Of a DNA stretch of 64,000 nt, positions 49,823 to 63,100 are shown piece after piece; positions within the stretch are counted from its first letter, which is position 1; every line of letters starts with the position of its first letter. The DNA lies in NCBI GenBank assembly GCA_964035545.1, contig OZ037767.1, positions 23,827,128 through 23,891,127 on the forward strand, written 5' to 3'. Under the pieces are notes generated by a model. That model was not told the origin of the DNA, made no database searches, and saw only the letters and a list, made by a program, of their open reading frames with translations. Both the position numbers and the translations under genes were made by a program. Source of the DNA: Bugula neritina. Lineage: Eukaryota; Bryozoa; Gymnolaemata; Cheilostomatida; Bugulidae.

Positions 49823-52800
49823 ATGGAGCAAACGTCAAATGTGGCTTTCACAGATGCTGTTGCTCGAGCAAGACAGGTAATGATATTTAAACCTGGCCTC
49901 GGCTAAAATAAAAATAACTGTAAGACTTAGACTTAGACTAAGATTAACTTTAAAAGTTTCAGTTTAGTCTTTGAGACTTAAACTCAAACGGACTTCAACT
50001 TCATTTAATTTTATCAGTAATTCACTTTCAGTATGGTTGTGAGTATCACTCATGAATGATTATAATAATAATAATTTAAAAGTAAGTGTAACTGTAAGTT
50101 ATTCATATTGATATTGTTGAACTTAGAGTTAGAGTTACAAACTTTGAGTTGAGACTTTAAAAACTTTGCGTTGAGACTCTAACAACTTTGCGTTGTGGTT
50201 GGAGTAAGTCTAACTGCAGATGTATTGTGTAACTATGAAGTCAAAGTTTCAGTTCCATACACTAACACTTAGCATTGCGGTTAGTGTTGCATTCAGTTTC
50301 ACTAATTCATTATCGTTCTGGTAGTTTAAATATTATTTGTCACTGAATGACTGATGATATTATTATTTATAATTATTGTAATTATGTTTATTGGCATAAA
50401 ATTAAAATTTAATTATTTATATCAATATTATTGTTACTATAAGTGTAAATTCATTGCTATTAGTATTAGTCGTACTCTTATTAAGACTGTCATAGAAATA
50501 GACGAGTCATTCAACAGAAGTTCAAGTATTCAGTAGAACCACGGCTTACTCGTTAGCCATTTAACCATTGCGCTTAGTTTTGCGACAACACTAATACTAA
50601 TAGAACAATAAGTTATGCTTGCTGTTAGCCTAAGGTGATATGCATATCATTACAGTTACTATTGATTTGCACTTAGTTTTGTATAACTATGAACTTCAAC
50701 TTGACGTGAAGAACTAATCCTATACTTATACCAAGTCAAGCCCAATACTAAAGCAGTTAAACTTACAGTTTCAATTTGAATTGTTTGTGTATTTTCTAAA
50801 TATTATTAGTAAAGTATTGAGATGGGTGTAGTAATGGAAAAGTGCAGAAAATACTGTTCAAGAATAGTTATGTTTTTTGAGAAATTCAACCCAAACCATA
50901 ATTTGTTAGCAAACTAAAAAAAGTTCAGGCTATGAAACTTTGTCCACTGCTTATTATCATACTGCACTTAAATTTAGAGTATTACTATTGGTATTAGACT
51001 TCTAATAACTATGGAAATCACATTTAATGATTAATTTTCGTATTGATCTTCAATGATTAGATATGGATGTCTGAGAGTCAGTAATTATTATGTTTGGTAA
51101 TTTACTAGTATTGCTTATACTGTGAATATTAATACTACGTCTTATACTATGTTAAATAGTACTTCCTGCTATTCAAGTATTTAGTATTGATAGGCGGTGA
51201 TCATTAAACTATGCCTTAATCACTAAGGCTGTAATATTAATATAGAGACATTAAATTGCCGAATTAAACATTTTTTCTAGATTTCAATTTTGCCTTCAGC
51301 ATACAAAACTGAACAGATTATAAAACTTATCCAACTATCAATATTCATACTTTTAGATTGCTGCCAAGTTAGGCACTGGAAACACTGCTGCTGCTGCCCC
51401 TGGTGCTAGTAACGGAAGTTCTGGTGGTGGATTTGCAACTTCCAACCCTCTCACAGGGGGACTGCCTGATAAAGGAAATCCCAACAACATGCCTTTGGGT
51501 GTGAAGCGACCATTTCCGGGAGGCTCTGGGGATGAGGATTCTAGTGCTAAGAAGCCAGCAGGAGAACCAGATGGTAAATACTTGGCGGTTATGCTATAGG
51601 GAATACCTACTGGAGATGTAGTGCCTGGGTCATTGCTTGAAAGATCCAGTTTTGATTGACTTTTGATACGTTATCAGTCATATCATGTGACTACAGCTAT
51701 TGAAACATTTCAAATTGATATATTTGCTATATTTGTTATTGTCGCGAGTGAGTTGTAAACTACAGAATGTAGTTGCCTGATTTTCTTATCTTCAGTATAA
51801 TGATCTGTTATCATAGTTTACTTTACTATTGTTTAGCCATCACAGCTCAGCTGCGGGCCCTTGCTGACCAACAAAGAACGTCTGCTAAAGATGCTGCCAA
51901 GATAGCTGCCGAGCAAGTCGCTGCCAAACTCAATCAGTCAATCGGAGTAGCCGGAGCTGTCACTGGCGGGGGCGTGGGACCCCATGCTGGTCTGGGCTTA
52001 GTTGTCTCCGAGGAGTGGGCAATTCCCAACAGAGTTGTGGGCCTTGGTATGTATTGTATGAATAATTCTTGGCTAGACTCTGGTTGTGTATTGTATATTG
52101 TCCCCACTCTACCAGATTAAAGTTAGTTTATAATTTAGCTATTTGCAATTTATCAGTCAGTTAATGTTTGTTTAGACTTTAGCAAGTGGTGTACTGTATA
52201 TGTTGATGAATATTTTTGAGAAATTTTAAAATTTGAATGAAATGCGTTAGCTCTACAGCCTGTAGTAATACATTAGTTCTACTATATCTAGCAATACATT
52301 AGCTCTACAGCCTGTAGTAATACGTTAGTTCTACTGTATCTAGTAATACATGAGCTCTGTTGTCTGTAGTAATACGTTAGCTCTACTGTTTCAGTTATCG
52401 GCAGCAAAGGAGAGAGCATCACACAGATCCAAGCACAGTCAGGCTGCCGTATTCAAATCGCTCCAGACCCCCCACCGGGCCAGACTCTGATTGAGCGCCA
52501 GGTCTCTCTCAACGGTACTGCAGACAGCATAGCCAAGGCTAAGGACCTCATCAACAAAACCATCAACGAGGCTGGTCACACGTCTAATGGCGGCATTCCC
52601 TCGGACCAAGGAGGTACGTATGTTGGTGCAAACACGTGGTTGTAGGCTGTAGATAGCACCGAGTAGATGTGACTGTTGTTATATATGTTTATGTCTTTCT
52701 TGTTAAGGCGAGTTCTGTTTGGTAGGACAAACCACCACAGAAATGATGATCCCGGGGAACAAAGTTGGTCTAGTTATTGGTAAAGGTGGTGACACTATCA

Positions 52801-55498
52801 AGCAACTGCAGGCTAAGAGCAATTGTAAGATGATGATGGTGCAAGATGGCCCCTATCAGACCTCTCATGAGAAACCTCTGCGTATTACAGGTTACTATAT
52901 GACTATTACTAGTTTATACTCTCACTATTACTAGTTTATACTCTCACTATTACTAGTATATACTCTCTCACTATTACTAGTTTATACTCTCTCACTATTA
53001 CTAGTTTATACTCTCTCACTATTACTAGTTTGTACTCTCTCACTATTACTAGTATATACTCTCTCACTATTACTAGTTTATACTCTCTCACTATTACTAA
53101 TCTGTACCTCAATTCCATGTAGGAGATGCCAGCAACATTGAGAGTGCTAAGAGAATGGTCACAGATCTAATGAACTCAAAAGATCTGCCCCCTAGAGGGC
53201 CTCCTGGGGTTTCAGGGTTTAACCAGTATGGAGATGCAGGTCTACCTGAGTCGGTAAGCATTCTATCCCATGATTTCTTTTCTTATTTCCCACCTGTGCA
53301 GTCTAACCCTTGAGGGAAGGTGTAACCTGTCCATATATTCAACTATAGGTGCCTGTGCCAAGGGAAGCTGTTGGTATCATCATTGGTAAAGGTGGAGATA
53401 TGATAAAAAACATTCAAGGCAAGTTCAACGTGCGGGTGCAGTTTCAGAACGACACGGGTGGACCGCAGCGAATCTGTGACATCTCTGGAGCTCCCAATGA
53501 TGTATTTGCTGCCAAGCAGCACGTTCTCGAGTTGATTTCCGATAGCGAGGTGAGTCAGCGCTGTTAACTTTCCTCGTGTGCTGCCGTCATGACGCTACTG
53601 TACCCGAGTCCGGTAGCACTTCATGAGTTGTTGTGTTGTAGCAAAGGTCTGGTGGATTGGGTGGAATGAGTAGAGGTGGTGGAGCACCTCGCGGTGGTAG
53701 AGGTGGTTTTGGCGGCGGCGGCCCTCCACGTGGTTACGGTGGACCCGGTGGTCCAGGTGGAGAGGAGCAGACTTCTATGAGAGTCCCTTCGGAGAGGTGT
53801 GGCATTGTCATCGGTAAAGGTGAGTAAACTTCTCTACAACACGCTGCCGTGTGGTTGTCTGTACCTACTTGGCAGCAGATCAAGACGTGGTCTCTGTCAT
53901 TGTAAATAAATCTAAGATAAAACTAGATTAGCACTACTTGCAATCCATAACTGCTTGTGACTAACTGGTTAAGTTATGAGATGGTGCAAACAGCCACACT
54001 GCACTCTATTCTGTACTCTGTTGGTTAGTTTCATTTTCTCAATTGTGAGTTGAACACCACTTGATCATTATCCTATAGCATTGAAGCTCTCGGTACATGA
54101 CTTCCAGCTTGTCTAACTAATTACTAAGCTATACTTTACTTGCTTGTTTGATTGAACATCATGAAATAGTTACTCTGCTGCTAATACTGTCACCACCACT
54201 ACTAGTAGTACTACTACTACTAGTAGTACTACTACTACTAGTAGTACTACTGCTACTAGTAGTGGTACTACTACTAGTAGTAGTACTACTACTACTGCTG
54301 CTGCTGCTACTGCTACTACCACTATTACTGCTACTACTACTGCTGCTGCTGTTATTACTACTAACTGCTACCACCACTACTACTACTACTACCGCTAGTA
54401 TTATTATCACTATACTGCTACTATTATGTCAGGCGGTGAAAACATACGTAGCATATGTGAGATGTCGGGAGCTCATGTTGAGCTGAACCGTAATGCTCCT
54501 CCTGGTCCAGATAAGGAGTTCACTATTAGAGGTTCAGCTGAACAGATCCAACACGCAATGCACTTAATTGGTGAAAAGATATCTATTCCTCCTAGAGGAC
54601 CAGGAGGGCCTGGTGGAGGGCCTGGGGGTGCACCTGGTAAGCAACCTAGCCTGCTGATATCCTGACATCTTGTGTAGGTGTGGCTGTGGTGTATTCACTG
54701 CGGGCTGACTCAACTTCTTGTTACTTGTAGGCTGGGGCGGACCTCCCCAAGGCGGGCCATACGGTGGCGGCGGTGGACCTCCAGGATGGAGTGGCGGTCA
54801 CGGTGGGCCTGGTGGACCTCCCCAACAGCAGGCACAGCAGGGCTGGGGTAACTACAACTACAACCAGTGGGGTCAAGGTCAGGGGCAGACAGCCAATCAG
54901 CAAGCACCTGGCACCGGGCAAGCAGCTACTGGTTGGTATTGAATTCTCCTGCTCTTAAATCTAAAATTGTGCCTGTCCTGTCAGGGGCTAGAGATCTTGA
55001 CACAGCATATTGTACTAGCATACTCACTGTAACCCTTGTACTCTGGGTATAGTACTAACTATAACTCACACTCTCATACTATACTGTAGGTGAGCAACAG
55101 CAAAGCAACGACTCAGCATGGCAGGCCTACTATGCACAGTATTATGCACAATATCAGCAGCCCGGCTCCCAGCAGTCACAATCTGCTCAGCCAGGACAAC
55201 CGGCTGCAGGTGGAGCACCTCAAGCTGCTGCCGCACCGACCTCGGCAGCGGCTGCTCCCGCCACGTCCGCTCAACCAAGTGAGTTTCTTGTGCTGTGTAT
55301 ACGTCGTACTGTCTACTTGTCACGCACACCCGCGTGTTACACAATGCTCTGTGTGTTGTAGAGATAAATCCCGCCACAGGTCAGCCCGACTACAGTGAAC
55401 AGTGGGCAGCGTACTACCGACAGATGGGTTACCACGACCAGGCTGATGCCATCCTCAAACAGGCACAGCAGCAATCTGGACAGGCTCCAGCCCAGTAG
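49823..55498 (+). CDS. Far upstream element-binding protein / KSRP-type, four KH domains, 12 exons
   Basis: FUBP1-3/KHSRP proteins bind single-stranded DNA and AU-rich RNA to control transcription, splicing and mRNA decay. Exons: 49823-49876, 51357-51573, 51837-52046, 52395-52613, 52726-52890, 53123-53253, 53349-53549, 53642-53819, 54433-54636, 54731-54931, 55090-55278 and 55362-55498. Phases agree, giving 701 residues (human FUBP1 ~644). The N-terminal helix FTDAVARARQIAAKL is the family N-box. Four KH domains lie at about 146-222, 236-312, 335-398 and 444-515, with loops GSKG, GKGG, GKGG and GKGG. The exon after KH3 encodes an RGG-type Gly/Arg linker. Residues 527-701 are Gly/Pro/Gln/Ala-rich, with tyrosine motifs WQAYYAQYYAQY and WAAYYRQMGYHDQADAI, the activation motif of the family. 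One invertebrate gene usually stands for FUBP1/2/3, so no finer name is given. Intron 1 is large (1.5 kb). Confidence 0.96.
49915..50800. repeat. Cryptically simple AT-rich sequence in FUBP intron 1
   Basis: Mosaic of gacttagactta, gagttagagtta, actataagtgt and attattattat words; the same kind of sequence as at 33880, 34860 and 41690. Confidence 0.55.
50828..50945 (-). repeat. Dispersed repeat family, copy 5 (minus, partial)
   Basis: Resembles the minus-strand copy at 5838: 'gtagtaatggaaaa...', 'agttatgtttt...gagaaattcaaccc', 'ccataatttgttag', 'agttcaggctat'. More diverged than the other copies. Confidence 0.45.
52245..52394 (+). repeat. 26-bp minisatellite ending in the exon 4 acceptor of FUBP
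   Basis: Units resembling ttagctctacagcctgtagtaataca alternate with ttagttctactatatctagtaataca, giving a 52-bp higher-order period. The last unit, ttagctctactgtttcag, is itself the 3' splice site used for exon 4 (52395). Confidence 0.85.
52891..53108 (+). repeat. ~24-bp minisatellite filling FUBP intron 5
   Basis: Units of cactattactagtttatactctct start at the donor (a weak gttact) and continue to about 15 bases before the acceptor of exon 6 (53123). Nearly the whole 232-bp intron is repeat. Confidence 0.95.
54178..54425 (+). repeat. (CTA/CTG)n trinucleotide tract in FUBP intron 8
   Basis: About 240 bases of cta/ctg/act triplets end only a few bases before the acceptor tattatgtcag of exon 9 (54433). 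Poly-Leu and poly-Ser open frames over it are repeat artefacts. Confidence 0.95.
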
Positions 55499-57121
55499 CC
55501 TTTCTCTATACACTCTCTACACACCGTACTTCAGGTAACTGAGATATTCTCTAGCCAGTCTATGTTATACCTGCATGTATATTATATATACTACTATTGT
55601 GTATACATTTTCACACCGCTTGTATGTCTGTCCTAATCAAACATTGAGTTTCAGAGCGGTGGTTATCCACCAGCCCACATGGTATGGGCAGATAGCGCAG
55701 GTTAGTATAGTTCAGTTATCCTCCTACGAAAACTCTACTGCGCAGTTTGTTATAGCATTTGTTCTCATGTTCTCTTTTACAGGAGATATAATTGTGTGAG
55801 CTGAAGAATTGTACATACTCAACCGACACACTCTGTATTTGTATCTGGTTGCATAATAATCTCATTTGAATATGAATATACCTACCGTATACAGTACATG
55901 AATATTCACTGCATACTCCTTACCATTTACTTATTGTTTGCTGTTTAACATGGTGTATATCAACAATTGAATTTATATTCCTGTAACTCGTATACTGCAC
56001 ATTGTTTACATGCTTGTCTGTACTTCATCTCATTCAGTGCTTCACTCTTCTCGGATCCTCTCATCTTTTCATCAAATCTTGTGATTTCTTGCTATTTTGT
56101 CCTTTTCATATGCATTGTATTGGTTTCATTTTCATCTGCTTAGAGTATTTATATGCCTTGCTGTTTGGAATTATCTCCTACCACTGAATTTATTAGCTAC
56201 ACGAAATGTACATCACATTGCTTTCAGTTTTACATGTACTATATATTCATGCATAGTAGTATAATTGCTAATATTGCACCACTGTCAACTTAATAGCTAT
56301 AACGAAATATAATGTATCGTGTCTCGTATGTTTTGGAATTTTATTGCTGAATGTAGTCTAAGCAGGCAAACTTCGAGACGACTGAATTCAGGTTGGGACA
56401 ACTCTGGGCACACAGTAAGTGTAACCATGATTGCACAACTCCCACATGTTTGCTCTGCAATAGTATTGATATAACTTGTACATACTCGTAGATATGGTGT
56501 TTCCTTACAGTTACTATTCTGTTAGTTAGGAGTTGATGAATAATAAGATACATGCCTTGCACATTTCTCCACCAATACTAGTCTATGTGATGCATCTAGA
56601 TATAAGTTTGTGCATGCTGTTATCATGATTGTGTACACATTATACATGTTGAAACATTACAGTGTAGGGTTTTGGTTTTATACTGTCTAATAATTGTCAT
56701 GACTTCTCATTGTTCGCCACATGCTTGACTTCAATAATGCAGTTTATTCACTTTCATTGCATACTATTATGTTATCGTATCATTGGCTTTATTATGCAAC
56801 CCAGATAACACCAACCAGAGTTATTCTCTCCTCACCAGCCAACACTTCCATTTTATCATCAGTAGAATGAACAACTCCAAGTTCATTGGATTTTAGTATT
56901 TTTCAAGTTTATTTCTTGAGATTTTTATGTAATGTGTATAAAGATGGCTGTTTTTGTGTTGTACTGTACAATGTATTTTGTGTTTGATTAACCTAATATG
57001 TAAATATACTATTCATTATAATAAATATATGTAATAAGCATTAAACATTGGTTATTTTACATAGTATATGCATTAAATGGTAAATTTCAAAATGAAAATA
57101 GGCAGCTTAAGGTCTAAAGAT
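55499..57121. other. FUBP 3' UTR and convergent gene end
   Basis: No coding exon recognised. A polyadenylation signal (aataaa) at 57020-57025 would give FUBP a 3' UTR of about 1.5 kb, unless the transcript is spliced or ends earlier. It lies only 97 bases from the stop of the gene on the opposite strand. Confidence 0.6.
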
Positions 57122-60100
57122 CTACCTGTTTCTGCTATCATCCAAAGGATTGCCCACTACTGATTTATGAATAAAAATGAACAGTGGAATATAAGTTAGA
57201 AAGTCTAAAAAGTCCAGATCTGATTTCTCAGCGAGCACTCGAGTAACATATTCTTCATGCAAAGGGCTGATGCCACCAGCCTTAAGCTCAATAGCTAGTT
57301 TCCCTCTGGATATAGTGTTGGTGTCTAGGTCACAACATGTCTCCCACAACTTCTTGTAGAAATGAACATTAATATCGATGGCTCTGAGATCCAACAAGCT
57401 GTAAATCCTTCGCATGAATTCACTGCAATGCAATCATTATGTGTGTGCAACTAGAAAATGGTCAAAGCCCTTAAAACTTCTCTTATTACAAGATGATAGG
57501 CATGTATTTCAAGTGCAGCAAGAAAATTTTGTGTGGTGTAACAAAATTGCTTACTCTAGTGATGCGATTCTTTGGCTGAGTGCAACTAAAAGTGAAAAGC
57601 ACCTGAAGTCGCATCCTTGGGCTGTATTGTAGCCCAGTGTTTCGGATATCTGTAAAAAAGAAGACGACTGCCTGTTTAAAATAGTCGTAGTTGTAAGGTG
57701 GTTGGGAATCCAGGTAACTCCCAGCAATGTGTCTGGTAGGCAACTGGTGGTGGTTATAAGTATTGAAGCTTTTCAGGATAAACAACATTCTGGCAAACCT
57801 AATTACACTTAACTAGTAGACTTACTCGCAAGACATACTCCTGCTCAACAGTCTTCAGTTCATGGTTCATACTTGTCAGGCCTATTAGAACCTCTTCTAA
57901 AGGTATTTTATTGGAGTCATCTGATTCTTCGGGACTGCTCAACAGCTGAAAAACAATCCAGTTGTGTGACTGCTCAATCAAAATAGTGGATGCTCCACAA
58001 TGATATTTAACAAAAAATCTTGTAGAATATTGAGTACTTACAGCGTTGAAAATTTCTCTATACATGCTTAGAGTGCCCCTGCTGAATACACAGAATTGTG
58101 CCAACCAATCGTCTGCAATGAATAGGGGACAAATGAGATTTACATTTTTAGTGTCAGTTGCAAGATATGCCTGGTGTAAGGCAAAAGTGTTACTGGTGGC
58201 ATTCTATTAGAATATTGATTGAATTCAAAGAGATGGAGTATGCATGTGGTTGCCATTTCCTTCCAGAGAAACAATGTGGCAGAAGTTGTGTGCTCTTGAC
58301 TGAGCTTACCTCGGTGTGTTGCATTTATTGCCAAAAGATTGGGATATTTTTTGCTGCTTAAGCAAATTCTCAGCCCTGCAAATTGAATTTCAATTTGCTG
58401 TGCTTCGAATTTTCTAATGGCCATAATACGTATTTAGTGTTCATAATAACTTCATTTCATCTGCTGTGAAATATGAATACCTTGGAAAAACCTTGAGCCT
58501 CAAATAAATTGAAGTTGGTGCAGTATATAGCTAAAACACATGAAAAAGTTGACAATGCATTGAAAAGCTTGTAATTACTAGATGCTGAATCAAAAGGTTC
58601 ACTTACAGTCGCTAAGATCTCCAATCTCCTCTTCCTTCCTTATTTGAATCTTTTGGAAGTGAAGATGCTGAGTTCTTGCAAGTTTCATTTTCATTGCTTT
58701 CTTTTTTCTTTCCTCAGCTAATCTATCAGCACACAGGTGTATTTGCAAGAACCAAGGATGCTTTACCTCACATACATACATGCTAATTGTGTGCTTCATC
58801 AAATCACTTTAACCTACTGCTGCACTCTATATCATTTCCCAACAGGGTTGGAAAGCCAAATAGGCTAAACCAGGAGTAAATAGTGACAAAAATTTTGTCT
58901 TCAGCAGCGAAAGAGGTCAACCCCATCTTTACCGACTGTACCACCATCCCCTTTACATGGCCATACAATTATTTTACTCATATATATTGTCAGCTGTAGA
59001 AGTTAATACTCCGTTTGGTTAACAGCAGAATAGGAAAGAGCAATAATATTTCTATCTGTGACTTGACCTATTTACAGAATATGGCAGTATTTAATAAAGT
59101 TTAAACGGACTGAAGCTTGCAATATAAAGATGTGTATGAGTGTGTAAGAGAGTGTGCTAAAGTGCATGTGTGAGAGTGTGTGGTGTTAACACAAAACTAA
59201 ATAAAACATATTTTTGCTTCCAGACATTTGAATACCAACTGAGTCAACATTAAAATCAATTTAAATAAAAAGAGTGAAATATTTAGTAATCGGTGACCAT
59301 TTTACTGTCAACTGATTAAAATGAAGAGCGGGGTATCTGGTAGCAAAACCAAAATTCATGTAGAGGAATAAATTTTCTGGTAAGTTCACTTATTGACAAT
59401 TGATAATGTTGAGTCATGCATTTTCATATGGGATGGCATTAAACATAGAGAAGTAGGGTTAGATAACTCCTACAGTATCTCTACATGGCAGTGGATCACA
59501 AAGCTGGAAGCACTTTGAACAGGAAATACACGGCATACAGAGTATATAGAGTGTACATGGCATACAGAGTATATATACAGAGTATGCATGATATACAGAA
59601 TATACATGGTATATAACAGAGTACATATAGCACACAGAGTGTACATGGCATACAGAGTATATATACAGAGTATGCATGATATACAGAATATACATGGTAT
59701 ATAACAGAGTACATATAGCACACAGAGTGTACATGGCATACAGAGTATACATGAGAATGCACATAGTGTGTTTGGTGCAGATGACGTACCTCTGACGTTC
59801 CTGCTCTTCTCTGTATCGTGTATCTACTTTAGCCTTGCCCCATTTACGTTTGCTTACTTCTACTGATTGCTCTTCAGCCGTCTGACCTTCCTCTATTCCT
59901 ATTGGCTCATTTGATCCCTCCTCTTTCACTTCAGTTGGAGCGGGACTTGGTGAACGCCGTTCAATGACAAAGGACATGTCGCTCTCTGTGAGGTAGTAAG
60001 CGTAACACTTTAAAGGAATGCATTATCCAACAAAACCTTAATACAGCGCTCCCACCGTATCTCACTAAGCTCATAGTCGAATACCATATTTAACTCATGG

Positions 60101-63100
60101 ATCAGTTAAATTTGGTTATTTTTTCTATACACACATACATACATAGGCCACAAAACAGGGGTCCAAGCCCTTCTCCTGACTTATAGAATTGCATGAGAAA
60201 AGCATCCGTGAGCTACGGAGGGAGCACTGTAGTATATAAACCATTATATCAATATATACAGACTATCTTAGATATTACACTGTATTAGAACAGCAGTTAA
60301 GGGTAAAGGCTCAAGCAGTCTAGTTACAACAAGTATCAACATTTATCATGAAATATCAAATTAATTTACCGCTTTAAGTTTCAAATTCATGCTGATTGAA
60401 AATGATATTTCTACAAATTAAACTTGCACATTATGAATTAAACTCCGATGTTTGATACTTATGCAATATGTACATAATGTCTGATGCTATCAACTAAGCT
60501 GAAACTTTAGAATTCTAATGTTGAGTAAACATTTGCTTTACACGGGATCACAAGCAAATCTGCAGGTTTGTTTTTGATCAAAAATTATAAAGAGTAAAAT
60601 AAACGTGAGGGCCTACAGCACTCCAACAAAGTAGACAACCATAAGTGTGTTTATATGATATGCATAGTTCACACAAACACTAAAATGCCTGTATACACAT
60701 GTAACTAGCATACACTACCTGTATAGACATATAACTAGTACACATATACCTGTACAAATTTACACTTACCTGGCCTCTCAGGTATCTGTTTACTCTCCTG
60801 GTAAGTCATTGGCTCATCATCTTCAAACACCCATCTTCTCTTGTTTCTCTCTCTGACTGAACTCTCCACGGCATTCTGGGACATGACCAACTGGCCCGCT
60901 CTGCGATTACTGACGACCTTATTCTTTTTCGGAGGCTACAGTTTATACACAGTCGCATGTAAATTAAATTGTATAGAGTGGAAAACTATAAATTTGTTAG
61001 GTAGATGTGTTTTTTTAAATACTAGAGAATATTAGGTTGGCATTATTTTGTCATATTGGTCCCACAACCCATAAGAATTCAAAGAGCATTTCCTAGCACT
61101 TGCCGTCACGTGTCAAACAGTATTTAACCTGGCATATGAGTAAGATACAAATAACCACTAAATGCTATTTGTCTAAAATTGATTTATCCACAAAAATATA
61201 TGGTATTATTTTTGCAATAAAATGGCAAATTATTACCACAGCAGTGACCAAGCTTCTTAACCTGTGTATGTCTGTGATACAATAAGTTATGATATAACCT
61301 CAATGACTTTGAACACATGGTATGCACCATCAAACATAATATGATATGAGATGTATGGTGTAGCAATAGACGAAGCATGTTTGACCTGTACCTGTGGAGC
61401 CTGTCTTGCATCAATATTCGCATAGTTTAGTGTTTGGGCAGCTCTTACTTCTGGCAGAGTAACAACTGGAATGTGTAAATAAGACACTTTTGTTTACTAT
61501 AAACATGACATGTGTAAATACCTAACAAGTATTTATTTTGATATGAACAGTTTTGTATTTATATATAAAAAATATTAAAACAAATACCTGGTTTAGACAC
61601 AGGCAGCGCTGTTACGGTCTGAGTCAAAGACGGCAGCGTTAGGGAGTCGTCTGTCTCTATTTTTAGTGGCTTCAATTCATTTCTGTAAACAGAGATTAAT
61701 TATAAAATGCATGCAGGGTGTGTATATAGTATGTAGTGTGTATATAGTATGTAGTATGTAATGTGTATATAGTATGTAGTGTGTATATAGTATATAGTCT
61801 ATGTAACAGTGTGTATTGTTGTGTAGTGTATCTAGTACTGTGAAACGTGTTTATAATGTAGTGCATAAGAATATTTAGTAGTATGTAGTGTGGCGAGTGT
61901 AGTACAGTGCGTAATAAGTGTGTAGTAGTGTGTATTAGTGTATGTATTGGTGTGCATGTAGTAGTGTGTATTAGTGTATGTATTGGTGTGCATGTAGTAG
62001 TGTGTATTAGTGTATGTATTGGTGTGTAGTACTGGATGTACTAGTGTGCAGTCGTGACATATTTAGTGCACCTAGTCAACCAATTAAAAGCCTATACCCC
62101 AAACATGATGATCTTATGTCAGCATTTGAGTTTAAAGCCAGAAGTTGATTGGAATGATATGAATAATACAGCAAATAGACAACATATGAAGAAACTGAAA
62201 ACTAACCTCTGTGAGTTTAGAGGAGAGGCTACCAGGTTGGAGGAAGGGAGGCTAGGCAACTGACTGGAGACGAAACTCTCTATGTCGGTGACTTCTTCTT
62301 TACTTTTCTAATTCATAAGAATGAGAGTAAACAATCAGCTTTGTCTTAGATTATAGCATATAATCAGATGTTATTGGTAGAATATACATACAGTAGAATA
62401 CAGCAGATTTCACTTACCAGAATGATTTCTTGAGGCAAAATAAATTTATCCATTTCACGTTCATGCTCTGAAATAATTATATAAAAGTGTAAGAGAGCAG
62501 ATCATTGGGTTGGTACTGTATATAGGAAGTACAGTAGTGATCATACATGAAGAGATTATCTCACACATGTAGTCTACCACACAAACTCCTGCGTGTAGCT
62601 AGAGTTGTAAAGCATGGTGAAATATTAAAAAGGTTACCAGAGCAAAAATGTAGACAAAAAGGGGAAATAGCTGCAAGCTAGTTCAACACCAAAGTTTTCT
62701 AAGGGAATTTAAGAAGTGCAGAATGATTTGATTGTAGAAAATTCATGCATTTAGCTAAAGCCATTAAACAAATGCTCAAAGCTGAAATTAATGTTTTTTG
62801 CCATTTTCTTGTGCACTTAGCTTAAGCAATTTTAAATGAGACCATTACGCAATAAACTCACACAAGTTTATAGTCGCCGTCCCTGTAAGAAAACTCCTGA
62901 TGGAATTTGGAAGGGGTTTTTGTTAAATCAGGTTAAGGACTTATTCATATGCGGCACAGGAGCAATTATGACTGGATGCTCTTCCTAGCATCACCAATGG
63001 CCTTTGTTGGGGCTCGAACCCATAACGTCGTGCTTACTAAGCAAACGCTCTAACCCCTAGACCACTGCTAGACCATTACGCTATGCTCTGGTTTAATCAA

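Noticed and set aside
54148-54486. 112-residue Leu/Val-rich plus-strand frame running into KH4 sequence
   Set aside because: It is the CTA/CTG tract read through; its end overlaps FUBP exon 9 in the wrong frame.
59459-59977. 172-residue minus-strand frame starting MSFVIERR
   Set aside because: Only the first ~65 residues (59790-59985) are exon. The Tyr/Cys/Ile repeats after it come from the 88-bp tandem repeat past the donor.
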